A DNA stretch of 64,000 nt from DAOULY01 sp034414595 (GTDB lineage Bacteria; Chloroflexota; Dehalococcoidia; SZUA-161; JAUWZY01), in NCBI GenBank assembly GCA_034414595.1, contig DAOULY010000001.1, forward strand, positions 1 to 64,000, in the 5' to 3' direction. Positions 25,820 to 34,187 of the stretch are shown here, piece after piece (position 1 is the stretch's first letter; each line of letters opens with the position of its first letter). The notes under the pieces were generated by a model. That model made no database searches, was not told the DNA's origin, and saw nothing but the letters and a program-made list of their open reading frames with translations. Position numbers and translations under genes: made by a program.

Positions 25820-27142
25820 ATGAGATATGCGATTGTGGACAAGGGGTTGGGGCTTACGAGGATCGAAGCCGAAGTGCTGAAAGTTGGAGGCAAGGGCATC
25901 AAGAAGGCTGAAAGGCTGGGCCAGATTTTCTGCGAGCTTGAGCCGGCCGCCGTGGAGAAGCTCAAGGTCATACCAGGGCTCCTGGTCAAGCAGGTATCGG
26001 GAGTCCACACGGCCGACCAGGTAGTGCTGGCGCCGGGGTCCCCGGAGGTGACACCTTCTGTCTATGCGTCGTCCCAGGCTGCCCTGGCCTCCATGTTCTA
26101 CGACCTCAGGGCATCTTACTCCCCACCGCTCCTCGGCACCGGGTACACGGTGTGTGTTCTTGATACAGGCATACGCAAGAGCCATGTTTCCCTTAGGGGC
26201 AAGGTGGTAGATGAGATAAACCTGACCACCTCCCCCAGTGCCGATGATGTGTTCAACCACGGGACTGGAGTAGCCTACGCCATCTGTGGTGGCCGCCACG
26301 CCGTAGGTGAGGAAGCCGGCCTGGCCCCTGGAGCCAAGGTGATCAACATCAAGATCATCGGTGATGACGGCAAGGGCAGTACTGAGGACGTCATCGAGGG
26401 AATAGACGAGGTCCTGAGGATCTACGAGGAGGCGACGGCAAAGGGTCTCGAGACGACCGACGATATGTTTCCCAACGCAGTAAATATGAGCTTTGGCACT
26501 CCAGACGATGGGGACCCGGACAACCCGCTGAGGCTTGCTCTGAAAACCCTGAGAGAGCAAACACTGGGTGGGATCGTCTCTATCGAGGCTGCGGCGGGCA
26601 ACAGCGGCCCAAGCTCAGGGACTATAGACCTGCCTGCGGCGAGTGAGCATTGTTGGGCTGCAGGGGCGGTGACCCTCTCGCCCTTCGATGTCTGGGAGAG
26701 CTCATCGCGGGGCCCGACGCCTCTCGGTTTGGTCAAGCCGGACCTGGTGTTCTATGGAGTGAATATTCTGCTGGCATCAGCCGAGTCTGACACCTCATTT
26801 ACCGTTAAGACGGGGACCAGCTTCGCAGCGCCCTTTATCGTTGGCGGCAAAGGGCTGATCATGGAGTTCTTCTGGAGATACTTCCCCGCTGTCACTGAGT
26901 GGGATATGGTACAAATTCCTTCAGAGGTCTGGAGAGAGGCGATAGCCAGCGTCTCAGTTAAGGGGGCTGGGGCTCCGGCGGAGAAGGACGACTCCTGGGG
27001 CTATGGAATGCCTATGGGGGACAGGATGCTCAGGTTGTTACAGCAGACTCAGGTATCATCGATGGACATCGTATCGACGATGATGGGACTGGTGGTGCCG
27101 GTGGCAATGGTCGGCATGATGGCCGGGGCATTGAGGAGCTAG
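25820..27142 (+). CDS. subtilisin-like (S8) serine protease with C-terminal Met-rich anchor
   Basis: A 440-residue subtilase. Residues 1-75 look like an inhibitor-type propeptide (YAIVDKGLGLTRIEAEVLKVGG...LKVIPGLLVKQ). The catalytic domain has Asp115 (CVLDTGI), His147 (NHGTGVAYAI), the oxyanion Asn261 (AAAGNSG) and Ser334 (GTSFAAP). The C-terminus (about 412-440) is a Met-containing hydrophobic helix like those of other proteins in the block. No signal peptide is present, so it likely acts in the particle or at the membrane, for example maturing the structural proteins around it. That target is inferred from position. Confidence 0.85.
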   Translation: MRYAIVDKGLGLTRIEAEVLKVGGKGIKKAERLGQIFCELEPAAVEKLKVIPGLLVKQVSGVHTADQVVLAPGSPEVTPSVYASSQAALASMFYDLRASYSPPLLGTGYTVCVLDTGIRKSHVSLRGKVVDEINLTTSPSADDVFNHGTGVAYAICGGRHAVGEEAGLAPGAKVINIKIIGDDGKGSTEDVIEGIDEVLRIYEEATAKGLETTDDMFPNAVNMSFGTPDDGDPDNPLRLALKTLREQTLGGIVSIEAAAGNSGPSSGTIDLPAASEHCWAAGAVTLSPFDVWESSSRGPTPLGLVKPDLVFYGVNILLASAESDTSFTVKTGTSFAAPFIVGGKGLIMEFFWRYFPAVTEWDMVQIPSEVWREAIASVSVKGAGAPAEKDDSWGYGMPMGDRMLRLLQQTQVSSMDIVSTMMGLVVPVAMVGMMAGALRS

Positions 27143-27165
27143 TATGACAGGCAAGATCAGTTGGG

Positions 27166-27324
27166 ATGTTTCTGCCTACCTGGGAGGGCCTGGTGGTAAG
27201 TGTCCAGGAAACTGCAGAGCCTGAACCGACGCCGCTCCCGGACACGACGGCTGAGCTGGCCGGCGCCATGGTGCTCACGATGATGCTGCAGGCTGCCATG
27301 GCCATGATAGGGGGTATGGGGTAG
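27166..27324 (+). CDS. small protein with Met-rich hydrophobic tail
   Basis: A 52-residue protein: a short head (MFLPTWEGLVVSVQETAEPEPTPLPD in outline), a Pro/Glu linker and a Met/Ala hydrophobic tail (AGAMVLTMMLQAAMAMIGGM). It ends in TAGTG, overlapping the GTG start of the next gene. An alternative 27144 frame gives only a short polar peptide and was rejected. Confidence 0.5.
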   Translation: MFLPTWEGLVVSVQETAEPEPTPLPDTTAELAGAMVLTMMLQAAMAMIGGMG

Positions 27325-28592
27325 TGGACTTCAGGAACCTGCACTGTGAATACTGGTCAGAGCAAGAGCCCTGGTGGCACTCAGAGGGCGTGACCAGGAT
27401 TCAGATACTCGATGGCCAAAAGTGGAAAGCGCGGCTCACGTTCGAGTACTATTCCGTGATTGCGGATTTCGTCTATGCCGGCTGCCACATGGACATGGGC
27501 TCCGACAGGTGGAACACCACTGAGCAATATGGGCTCCTGTATGCGACCAGTGCTTGGACAACGGTTATCTGGGAGCTTCCTGAGGCCACATACAGCAAAT
27601 TCGACCTGGGTGACGGAAGGACGATAGACTGCGAAAAGTACATCTTCGACAAGAACAAGAACAAGGCCATCGGCGACTGGGACCGCGATGTCTACCTGAA
27701 TAGGGTGGTGGGTTCTCCGACATTTACCGACCTGACTGCGGAGTACGGGTCAGACCAGGAGCCATCATGGCACGCTCCTGGGAGTGCAGTTCCGATAGCT
27801 CAGGGTGATGGGTGGAGTGCTCGGATAAAGTTCAACTTCAACGGTATTGCATGCACAGTGAATGTAGCTGCAGCGATGAAAATGCCCGACGACAACTGGA
27901 ACACTGCACCTATCACCGTAAGCTTACCTGATACCCTCGACCCGGTGGAGACGATTTGTGTGGTTGTGGGGACATATGAGCGCTTTGGTCTCGAAGCGTG
28001 CAGGCGAATTGACGTCGACAAATACATTGCCTGGCCTACAACCGGCCTCACAATCCTCAGGGACACCGATGTCGAATGCTATCACAACACAGTTGGCTCC
28101 TCAGAATTCAGGAACTTAACTGCTGAGTACGGTTCACAGCTAGAGCAATGGTGGCACTCACCAGGGAGCTTTGTTCCTGTGAGTCCGGGAGATTACTTCG
28201 ATGGTAGGATTACGTTCGACCACCGAGGCATCGAAGAAACTGTAACCGTTGCCATCGCGATGAAAATGCCTGATGGAAACTGGAACACTGCATCCGCACA
28301 AATCACAGTCTCCCAGAGTGCAGACTGGATTACCTATGTGCAGGACGTCAGAGGTTACTATCAGGACTTCGGGCTGGAGCCCGGGAAGGCAATCGATGTC
28401 GACAAGTACATCGCTAAGCTCGATGGCACAACAATTCTCAGGGATGGAGACACCGACTGCTTTTTCTCGGAAGAGGAAGAGGGCGAACCCGAGCCTGACC
28501 CCACCACGGAAATGATGACCGCGATGATGCCAATGATGCTCATAGCGATGATGGCTAGTATGGTACCTAAGCTCCCGGAGGCGATGGAATGA
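27324..28592 (+). CDS. triple-repeat surface protein with Met-rich C-terminal tail
   Basis: A 422-residue protein of three homologous domains of about 128 residues, each with F-x-x-L-x-x-E-Y-x-S, a WWHSPG-like step, an MKMPDxNWNTA-like step and a closing (R/K)xIDxxKYI plus I(L)RDxDxxCY segment. An acidic spacer (EEEEGEPEPDPTT) leads into the tail MMTAMMPMMLIAMMASMVP. The first repeat is the most diverged. Start is GTG overlapping the previous stop. Repeats on a membrane tail suggest a spike or surface-layer subunit; the family is not recognised. Confidence 0.65.
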   Translation: MDFRNLHCEYWSEQEPWWHSEGVTRIQILDGQKWKARLTFEYYSVIADFVYAGCHMDMGSDRWNTTEQYGLLYATSAWTTVIWELPEATYSKFDLGDGRTIDCEKYIFDKNKNKAIGDWDRDVYLNRVVGSPTFTDLTAEYGSDQEPSWHAPGSAVPIAQGDGWSARIKFNFNGIACTVNVAAAMKMPDDNWNTAPITVSLPDTLDPVETICVVVGTYERFGLEACRRIDVDKYIAWPTTGLTILRDTDVECYHNTVGSSEFRNLTAEYGSQLEQWWHSPGSFVPVSPGDYFDGRITFDHRGIEETVTVAIAMKMPDGNWNTASAQITVSQSADWITYVQDVRGYYQDFGLEPGKAIDVDKYIAKLDGTTILRDGDTDCFFSEEEEGEPEPDPTTEMMTAMMPMMLIAMMASMVPKLPEAME

Positions 28593-29059
28593 CATTGAGC
28601 ACCAGGGAGATGATTGCCTGGAAGCACGCATACTCTCAGGTATTCGTAAGTGGTTACCCAGGTGCCTGGGTACGCTATCAGATTGACTTCGGAACACCCG
28701 AAGAGCTCGGTGTTGATGAACTCATTGCTCAGTTATCGAGCATCACCGAGGGGAAAGTAACCCCACTGTATTGCACTATATGGAAAGCAACCGATGAGCC
28801 GAAAGCCACACGCTGGTTCCTGGACGTCGGGCTGATTCCTGATCTGGACGTATATCCGAGTGCATTAGTTAACCCATCATTCGCGTGGGCGATAATTCCA
28901 TGGTTGATTGGTGGCGGGCTAGCAGGTTACACAATCTACGAGAAACACTCAAGCAACAATGGCGGAACTGGTGGATCCGCCGACATGATTAGCGCAATGA
29001 TGCCCATGATGATGATGATGATGTTCATGATGATGATTCCGGCGATGATGCCTAAGTAA
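28589..29059 (+). CDS. membrane protein with Met-rich C-terminus, paralogue A
   Basis: A 156-residue protein: a soluble N-terminal domain (about 1-90), one ordinary transmembrane helix (FAWAIIPWLIGGGLAGYTIY), a Gly/Asn linker and the tail DMISAMMPMMMMMMFMMMIP. It starts in the stop codon of the preceding gene (ATGA). The gene at 29281 encodes a clear paralogue (both begin MTLST, share YSQ near residue 20, EGK, and the same tail). The tail is coded by ATG triplet repeats. Confidence 0.65.
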   Translation: MTLSTREMIAWKHAYSQVFVSGYPGAWVRYQIDFGTPEELGVDELIAQLSSITEGKVTPLYCTIWKATDEPKATRWFLDVGLIPDLDVYPSALVNPSFAWAIIPWLIGGGLAGYTIYEKHSSNNGGTGGSADMISAMMPMMMMMMFMMMIPAMMPK

Positions 29060-29074
29060 CAATGGAGGAGAACA

Positions 29075-29284
29075 ATGACAATCCCAGACAAGCTCAAAAG
29101 CCGAAAACTATGGAACGCAGTAGCGGGTGAAATTGCCGGCGTGGTCACACTGTTCTGGGGAGCAGCAGCTTCGGACAAGTTCATGATTGTTGCTGGTGCA
29201 GTACTGAGTATCCTGGTGATTTTGGGATATCTGTACACAGAAGGGCAAATAGACAAAGAATCGGTAAAGGGGAAGCAGCAATGA
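29075..29284 (+). CDS. small two-helix membrane protein, holin-like
   Basis: A 69-residue protein with a basic N-terminal helix (DKLKSRKLWNAV), two hydrophobic segments (GEIAGVVTLFWGAAASD, FMIVAGAVLSILVILGYLYTEG) and a charged tail. The K-S-R-K-x-W start before two helices is common in small phage membrane proteins, some of them holins. It overlaps the next gene by four bases. A lysis role is possible but unproven. Confidence 0.6.
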   Translation: MTIPDKLKSRKLWNAVAGEIAGVVTLFWGAAASDKFMIVAGAVLSILVILGYLYTEGQIDKESVKGKQQ

Positions 29285-29817
29285 CACTGAGCACATCAGC
29301 GTGGGAACTCGTATATTCACAATCGTTCTCAGGTTATGAAGCGTACGCCAGTAGCGCGACGTATGTGTGGTGGGATGTAGGAACTGATGAGACCACAACA
29401 GGCGAGGAAATTGCTGCTGCCATCGTCGCCAGTGCCGAAGGCAAAGCAGCTCTATTTCAAATTAACGTCTACACATTCGGCACCGATGGAAAGCGCTGGC
29501 TCATAGAGCTCTGGTACTACCCATTGGTGACACCTGTTGTTCCGGAACAGTTTCCATGGTGGGCATGGTTACTTGTGGGTATGGGTGGTATCACGTTAAT
29601 TGGTGGAGGAGCGAACACAATCTCTGAGACCATTAGTACCATCACAGCAATGATGCCCATGATGATGATGATGTTCATGATGATGATTCCGAAGATGACG
29701 GAAACCTTCACTCCTGAGAAGATAGAACGCGGAGTAGAAAAGGGAGTGGAAGTAGTCACCACAAAGGCCAAGCGGGTTCCGGGAGCGGTGAAGAGACTAG
29801 TGAAGAGGGAAGAGTAA
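29281..29817 (+). CDS. membrane protein with Met-rich segment, paralogue B
   Basis: A 178-residue paralogue of the protein at 28589. It has the soluble domain, a Trp-rich transmembrane helix (WWAWLLVGMGGITLIGGGA) and the Met-rich segment (ITAMMPMMMMMFMMMIPKM), but continues with a basic 40-residue cytosol- or interior-facing tail (EKIERGVEKGVEVVTTKAKRVPGAVKRLVKREE). The basic tail could touch nucleic acid. GGGGAAGCA precedes the ATG. Duplication with tail divergence suggests two specialised copies. Confidence 0.65.
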   Translation: MTLSTSAWELVYSQSFSGYEAYASSATYVWWDVGTDETTTGEEIAAAIVASAEGKAALFQINVYTFGTDGKRWLIELWYYPLVTPVVPEQFPWWAWLLVGMGGITLIGGGANTISETISTITAMMPMMMMMFMMMIPKMTETFTPEKIERGVEKGVEVVTTKAKRVPGAVKRLVKREE

Positions 29818-29818
29818 C

Positions 29819-30076
29819 ATGGCCGATTCCGTGGGCGACGTCGTGGGCGCTATGATGCCGATATTTGTGCTGGCCATGGCCGCGGCCGTGATACGGTCGC
29901 TGCTGTCCAACCCAGGCCACCACTCTATTCCCTGGGAGGAGAAGAAACCGCTTATCGAGAAATACGGGTCATGGGCGGTCAACCTGGCCGAGGCCGTGTG
30001 TCCGGAGGACGACGTGGAGTGCGTGCGCCGGGAGGCTGAGAGGCTGCTTCGCTCCAGGAGAGAGCGGATACGCTGA
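29819..30076 (+). CDS. small membrane protein
   Basis: An 85-residue protein with an N-terminal hydrophobic helix (VVGAMMPIFVLAMAAAVIRSLL, again with an AMMP step) and a charged C-terminal domain containing two cysteines (ICPEDDVEC-like: VCPEDDVECVRREAERLL). It begins two bases after the preceding stop. It belongs to the same Met-rich membrane series. No family recognised. Confidence 0.55.
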   Translation: MADSVGDVVGAMMPIFVLAMAAAVIRSLLSNPGHHSIPWEEKKPLIEKYGSWAVNLAEAVCPEDDVECVRREAERLLRSRRERIR

Positions 30077-30078
30077 AA

Positions 30079-30366
30079 ATGACCACTGACATAACTAAGG
30101 AATCCACAGAGGTCATTGACACCGAATGGCTCATGAGTGCTATGGCAATGTCGGTTGTCATGGTTGCCGTTGTGCTGGCGATGGTGCCGTCGGTGATTGA
30201 GAGCGCCCGGAGGGTCCCGGTGTTGTCGGAAGCCCCAGAGCCCTCAGCGAGCAACGAGGGTTATTTGTTTATTCTTGCTCGCCCCGGGCAATCGTCCGAG
30301 CTCAGGATAATCGCGGAGAACGACACCGGCGCGTTTGAATCTGTACTGGTGAGTTTGACGACATGA
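30079..30366 (+). CDS. small single-pass membrane protein
   Basis: A 95-residue protein with one hydrophobic helix near the N-terminus (LMSAMAMSVVMVAVVLAMVPSVI) followed by a polar domain (YLFILARPGQSSELRIIAENDTGAFESVLVSL). It starts three bases after the preceding stop. It is unknown; the membrane part again is Met- and Val-rich. Confidence 0.5.
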   Translation: MTTDITKESTEVIDTEWLMSAMAMSVVMVAVVLAMVPSVIESARRVPVLSEAPEPSASNEGYLFILARPGQSSELRIIAENDTGAFESVLVSLTT

Positions 30367-30394
30367 TTACGAGTGCGTTACTGAGGAGTTATCC

Positions 30395-30613
30395 ATGCCG
30401 TTCTTAGCTCCTGGATTGTTCCTGTGCAAGTGTGGGAATGTGGTTCAGCTGGAGCCCGGATCCACTCGGTGTACATGTAGCTGTCACAATAGAGCACTCG
30501 GACGAGCAAAAGCCCAGGGGCTGTATTGTGAGAAATGTGGGTTCTCGACACTGAGCCAAAGTGCATTCCAAGCACACTTCAGTACCCCCACGCATACGGG
30601 AGCAGTGAGATAA
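30395..30613 (+). CDS. small double zinc-finger protein
   Basis: A 72-residue protein with two metal sites: an N-terminal Cys group (CKCG ... CTCSCH, residues 11-31) and a C-terminal C2H2-like finger (YCEKCG...SAFQAHFSTPTH, ligands C45, C48, H61, H67). It lies between membrane-protein genes and the fibre gene. A second C2H2-type protein in the block is notable. Role unknown; nucleic-acid or protein binding is expected. Confidence 0.55.
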   Translation: MPFLAPGLFLCKCGNVVQLEPGSTRCTCSCHNRALGRAKAQGLYCEKCGFSTLSQSAFQAHFSTPTHTGAVR

Positions 30614-30625
30614 CGGAGTAGTGTG

Positions 30626-32449
30626 ATGGTCAAACTTTTCTTGCCACGGCTATCTCGTAAGACCATCCGCTCTGTGCTCTTGAACATATTACTGAAGCAC
30701 AAAGGCAGCAACAGCCTGATAATCGGTGGCCCGACAGGCTGGGAGTGGCGGCCGACGTTGGATGCGCAACACCATGGTTCACTAGCAGGGCCACAAAATG
30801 CTCACCGGCATGCCGATTTAGCCGGCGTAGGTCCTGACAACCACCATCCTCGTGACCACGCAGCAACACATGAACTCGGTGGCGCCGACCAGATTAACGT
30901 CACCGGGTTGCCTGGTGTACTCGCCGACCTCCAGAATCCAGCAGACCACGACCATCAAGCAGCTGGCGGCGGCCAGGGTGGGCAGCTCGACCATGGACTC
31001 GCTCACACACCAGCATCACTGGGCGATGATGACCACCCCCAGTACGTTCCCAGGAATATGCTAACGGCCCAGGGCGATATATTCATACGTGGCCCAGTAG
31101 ATGTTGAGCGCTTGGGTATCGGCGCACCAGGAGAAGTACTAACAGTAGTGGGTGGAGTGCCAATCTGGCAGCCTGGTGGGGCACCTGGACCACATGCAGC
31201 CAGCCACGAAGATAGCGGAGTTGATGAAATCAATGTTGCGGGCTTATCTGGTTTGCTCGCCGACCTCCAAAACCCTGTGGACCATGACCACCAAGCAGCA
31301 GGAGGAGGCAGAGGTGGACAGTTAGACCATGGGCTAGCAAACACAGGCCTATCCTTACTTGATGACGACCATCCTCAATACCTTAAAGAAGAAGCTTCTG
31401 GTGGGTTGGCTTCTGAAGTGCCTGACCATACGCACCAAAACCCGGGAGAATGCGGTCAACTCGACCACGGTTTAGCACATACACCTGCATCATTAGGAGA
31501 CGACGACCATCCCCAGTACCTCAAGGAAGAAGCGTCTGGCGGATTGGCGTCGGAAGTCCCAGATCACAGTCATCAGAACGCTGGTGAGTGTGGTGAGCTC
31601 GACCATGGGTTAGCGCACACTGCTCTATCACTGCTTGACGATGACCATCCCCAATACGTGCTCAGGAATATCTTAATCGCCCAGGGAGATATTTTCGTTG
31701 CCGGTGCTGGAGCCGTTATTCAGCAATTAGCAATTGGTGCTGGCGGCCAGTTCTTGAGTGTTGTTGGTGGGATGCCCGCGTGGGTAGCTGCACCTGGTGG
31801 AACCCCTGACCCTGTAGCGAATCCCGACCTCATTGATGACTTCATGTGTGCCACGTATGAAGCAGGAGAAATTGGTGAGTTGGGGTGGTCTGCTTTGGGT
31901 TCAGGTAGTCAATCACCCAACCCTGGTGATGACAACCACCCAGGCGCATACATGATTATGGCTAGTGCTGGCGCCAGTTTTTCCTTGTATCAGGGAACGA
32001 GCTACTCTGCGAATGTAATCAGGCCTAACGACTTGTGGACTTTGACGTTCATAGTCAGGCTGGACCTGACGACTGTGACGGACGTGATTTACTTCATCGG
32101 TGTGATGGACAATATGTACAATACCCCCGGAAACCAAGACCGTTATGGCTTCGAATTCGATACGTCACTGGGGGATGGGTTCTGGGCGATGGTCACAGGG
32201 AGCGGATTTGCGTCAACTCGCTCCCCGAGTACTGTTGTACCCGCAGCATCGACTTGGTACAAGCTCAAAGTGGTCAGAACACTTGCTGGTGTTGATTACT
32301 ACATCGATGATGTGGGTATGGGTTCAATTGCCCTTACTTTGCCTGACACTGACATGAACATCGGGGGGCAGGTTCGTGCTATCGGTGCATCATCAAGGCG
32401 CTTAGACTTCGATTTTGTCAGGATGCAAATGTTCGGATTAGTGAGGTAA
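30626..32449 (+). CDS. fibre/spike protein with LDHGL-DDDHPQY repeats
   Basis: A 607-residue elongated protein. After a basic head (VKLFLPRLSRKTIRSVLLNILLKHKG) come His/Asp/Gly-rich repeats; the unit LDHGLAHTPASLGDDDHPQY and variants appear four times, with LADLQNPxDHDHQAAGGGxGG units between them. Such repeats form trimeric fibres in phage tail fibres and spikes. The C-terminal 190 residues are beta-rich and resemble a LamG/jelly-roll head (WTLTFIVRLDLTTVTDVIYFIGV, WYKLKVVRTLAGVDYYIDDVGMG). The ATG at 30626 was preferred to GTG 30623. It is a likely receptor-binding fibre. Confidence 0.75.
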   Translation: MVKLFLPRLSRKTIRSVLLNILLKHKGSNSLIIGGPTGWEWRPTLDAQHHGSLAGPQNAHRHADLAGVGPDNHHPRDHAATHELGGADQINVTGLPGVLADLQNPADHDHQAAGGGQGGQLDHGLAHTPASLGDDDHPQYVPRNMLTAQGDIFIRGPVDVERLGIGAPGEVLTVVGGVPIWQPGGAPGPHAASHEDSGVDEINVAGLSGLLADLQNPVDHDHQAAGGGRGGQLDHGLANTGLSLLDDDHPQYLKEEASGGLASEVPDHTHQNPGECGQLDHGLAHTPASLGDDDHPQYLKEEASGGLASEVPDHSHQNAGECGELDHGLAHTALSLLDDDHPQYVLRNILIAQGDIFVAGAGAVIQQLAIGAGGQFLSVVGGMPAWVAAPGGTPDPVANPDLIDDFMCATYEAGEIGELGWSALGSGSQSPNPGDDNHPGAYMIMASAGASFSLYQGTSYSANVIRPNDLWTLTFIVRLDLTTVTDVIYFIGVMDNMYNTPGNQDRYGFEFDTSLGDGFWAMVTGSGFASTRSPSTVVPAASTWYKLKVVRTLAGVDYYIDDVGMGSIALTLPDTDMNIGGQVRAIGASSRRLDFDFVRMQMFGLVR

Positions 32450-32455
32450 GCACAG

Positions 32456-32647
32456 ATGAACGAGCACCCTATCAACACAACAGTCACTTTCATGGTGAGC
32501 GCTCTGCTCCTCAAGTTTGTCCTCAACGACCTGCCGCACATCCTGGGCATAGTGGAGCCGGCGGTCAGGGACATAGCAGAGGAGGAGGCCAGACATCACA
32601 AGGAGCTCCACAGGATCTGGAGCGGGGTGAAGGGGAATACAACATGA
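32456..32647 (+). CDS. small membrane-associated protein
   Basis: A 63-residue protein with one hydrophobic helix (TTVTFMVSALLLKFVLNDL) and an amphipathic charged C-terminus (VRDIAEEEARHHKELHRIWSG). It starts seven bases after the fibre gene and overlaps the recombinase gene by four bases. Unknown family. Confidence 0.5.
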   Translation: MNEHPINTTVTFMVSALLLKFVLNDLPHILGIVEPAVRDIAEEEARHHKELHRIWSGVKGNTT

Positions 32648-33342
32648 CCAAAGCATACCTGGAAATGGAGGAAACAAAGCAGCTTGAAGGGGCTGCTGGA
32701 AACCTACGGGACAAGCTGCTCATCCGAATGCTGACTAGGATCGGCTGCCGCATCAGCGAGGCCCTGGCTCTGGAGGTGAAAGACATCGATTTCGCCCAGA
32801 GCACGGTGACCATCGAACACCTGAAGGCCAAGCTGAAGCTCTCTTGCCCCGGGTGCAACGCCCGTCTGGCGAAAAGTCATCTATTTTGCCCTGGGTGTGG
32901 CGCAAAGGTGGAGAAGGCAGTAGCTGAGGCAAAGGAACATAAAAGGGTGCGCACCCTGCCCATCGATGGCGATACCCTGGGGTTGCTCAGGGACTACATC
33001 AAGCGCGGCGGTCCGGTGTCCCACAACGGGAGACAGCTCCTATTCAGCATCAGCCGCCGTCAGGCTTATCATGTGGTCGTAAACTGTGCCCGAGCAGCCG
33101 GGTTGCCTGACCTGGCTAATCCGGAGACAGGGAGAGTGCACCATGTCAGCCCCCACCGCCTCAGAGACGCCTTCGCCGTGCGCGCAGTAAAACTGGATGA
33201 TTCCGGCGATGGGCTTCGTCTGCTCCAGGAGCACCTGGGACATGCCAATATAGGAACAACCATGCGCTACAGAAAGGTCGCCGGTGAGGAACACAGAGAG
33301 TGGTATGACAGGCTCTGGGGAGCCGAGGATCAGGAAGGCTGA
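32644..33342 (+). CDS. tyrosine recombinase with inserted zinc ribbon
   Basis: A 232-residue recombinase catalytic domain without the usual N-terminal core-binding domain. Catalytic residues read Arg36 (GCRISEAL), His171-x-x-Arg174 (SPHRLRDAF), His200 (LGHAN) and Tyr209 (TTMRYRKV); Lys100 is a candidate for the beta-turn Lys. Between the first block and that Lys lies a four-cysteine ribbon, CPGC (68-71) and CPGC (82-85). The element therefore carries two unrelated recombinases. Its job may be dimer resolution or DNA inversion rather than integration. It starts within the preceding stop codon. Confidence 0.8.
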   Translation: MTKAYLEMEETKQLEGAAGNLRDKLLIRMLTRIGCRISEALALEVKDIDFAQSTVTIEHLKAKLKLSCPGCNARLAKSHLFCPGCGAKVEKAVAEAKEHKRVRTLPIDGDTLGLLRDYIKRGGPVSHNGRQLLFSISRRQAYHVVVNCARAAGLPDLANPETGRVHHVSPHRLRDAFAVRAVKLDDSGDGLRLLQEHLGHANIGTTMRYRKVAGEEHREWYDRLWGAEDQEG

Positions 33343-33353
33343 AGGGGGATAAG

Positions 33354-34187
33354 ATGCCGGGACAAGCAATAGTAACCATTGGAGAGAGACAGTGGCTGGT
33401 CAGCCTGGCAAGCACTTACCAGGAATTGGTGCAGGGACTGGGAGGGGTCATGTCCGTCCCCGCGGGCACCGGGATGCTCTTCGACCTGGGCTGGGAGCAG
33501 ATCATCACCGTCACCACCGAGCCCATGCTATTCAATCTAGACGTCGCCTTTCTCTCCGAGACCCTGGTGGTCACCGGGATAGCAAGAGATGTTCCCCAGG
33601 GCTATCTGGTAACCTCGACCTCACTGGCGCGGTATTTCCTCGAGATCAATGCCGGCGAACTCACGGACATCGTTGCCGGAGACCAGGCCTCTGTTGAGCT
33701 GCTCGCCCAGACTCTGGCAGTGCCCGGCTGGTTTGACAGTATCATCGGCCTCACGGCGTTCCTGATGCTGGGGTTCTTCATGGTCAAGGTGGTCAGAATG
33801 TTCGTCCAGGGTGCCTTGAAGGAGCCTGACCAAGAGCTCCTGCCCCAGACAGTGATCCACATCGTCTGCAAGAACCGGTTTGGTGAAGTTGAATGGGAAG
33901 AGAAAGCGGCATCCTGGAAGCAGGCATGGAAGGTCGTCCACGATTGCGGGGCAGAGCCATCTGAGGTTAGCCGGTTTGGCCACATACTTGTTATCCAGCC
34001 AAAGCGCCAGCAATCGGAACACACAAAGCTCGTGCCCACCGAGCCCCGGCCGCGGCGCGAGAGTGAGCTGGAGTACCTTGCTGACAGCCCGGAGTTTCTT
34101 GCCTACACCATCGAGGACATCGGCTATCGGGACAAGCTGGATAGTGCTTTCCAGCAAGCGATAGCCAGGGCAAAAGGAGCCAGGTAA
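33354..34187 (+). CDS. DUF192-like domain plus membrane helix and cytosolic tail
   Basis: A 277-residue protein. Residues 1-115 match the DUF192 pattern (VRLASTYQELVQGLGGVMSVPAGTGMLFDLG in outline, then VTTEPMLFNLDVAFLSETLVVTGI). A transmembrane helix follows (SIIGLTAFLMLGFFMVKVV, about 137-155), then a soluble tail of about 120 residues with a beta motif (VIHIVCKNRFGEVEW) and helices. DUF192 proteins are small beta proteins of unclear function, usually exported; anchoring to a long tail is unusual. It overlaps the next gene by one base. Confidence 0.6.
   Translation: MPGQAIVTIGERQWLVSLASTYQELVQGLGGVMSVPAGTGMLFDLGWEQIITVTTEPMLFNLDVAFLSETLVVTGIARDVPQGYLVTSTSLARYFLEINAGELTDIVAGDQASVELLAQTLAVPGWFDSIIGLTAFLMLGFFMVKVVRMFVQGALKEPDQELLPQTVIHIVCKNRFGEVEWEEKAASWKQAWKVVHDCGAEPSEVSRFGHILVIQPKRQQSEHTKLVPTEPRPRRESELEYLADSPEFLAYTIEDIGYRDKLDSAFQQAIARAKGAR

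Noticed and set aside
28995..29055. ATG-rich repeats as a CRISPR or structural repeat
   Set aside because: They are in-frame codons for a Met-rich membrane tail, not spaced repeats.
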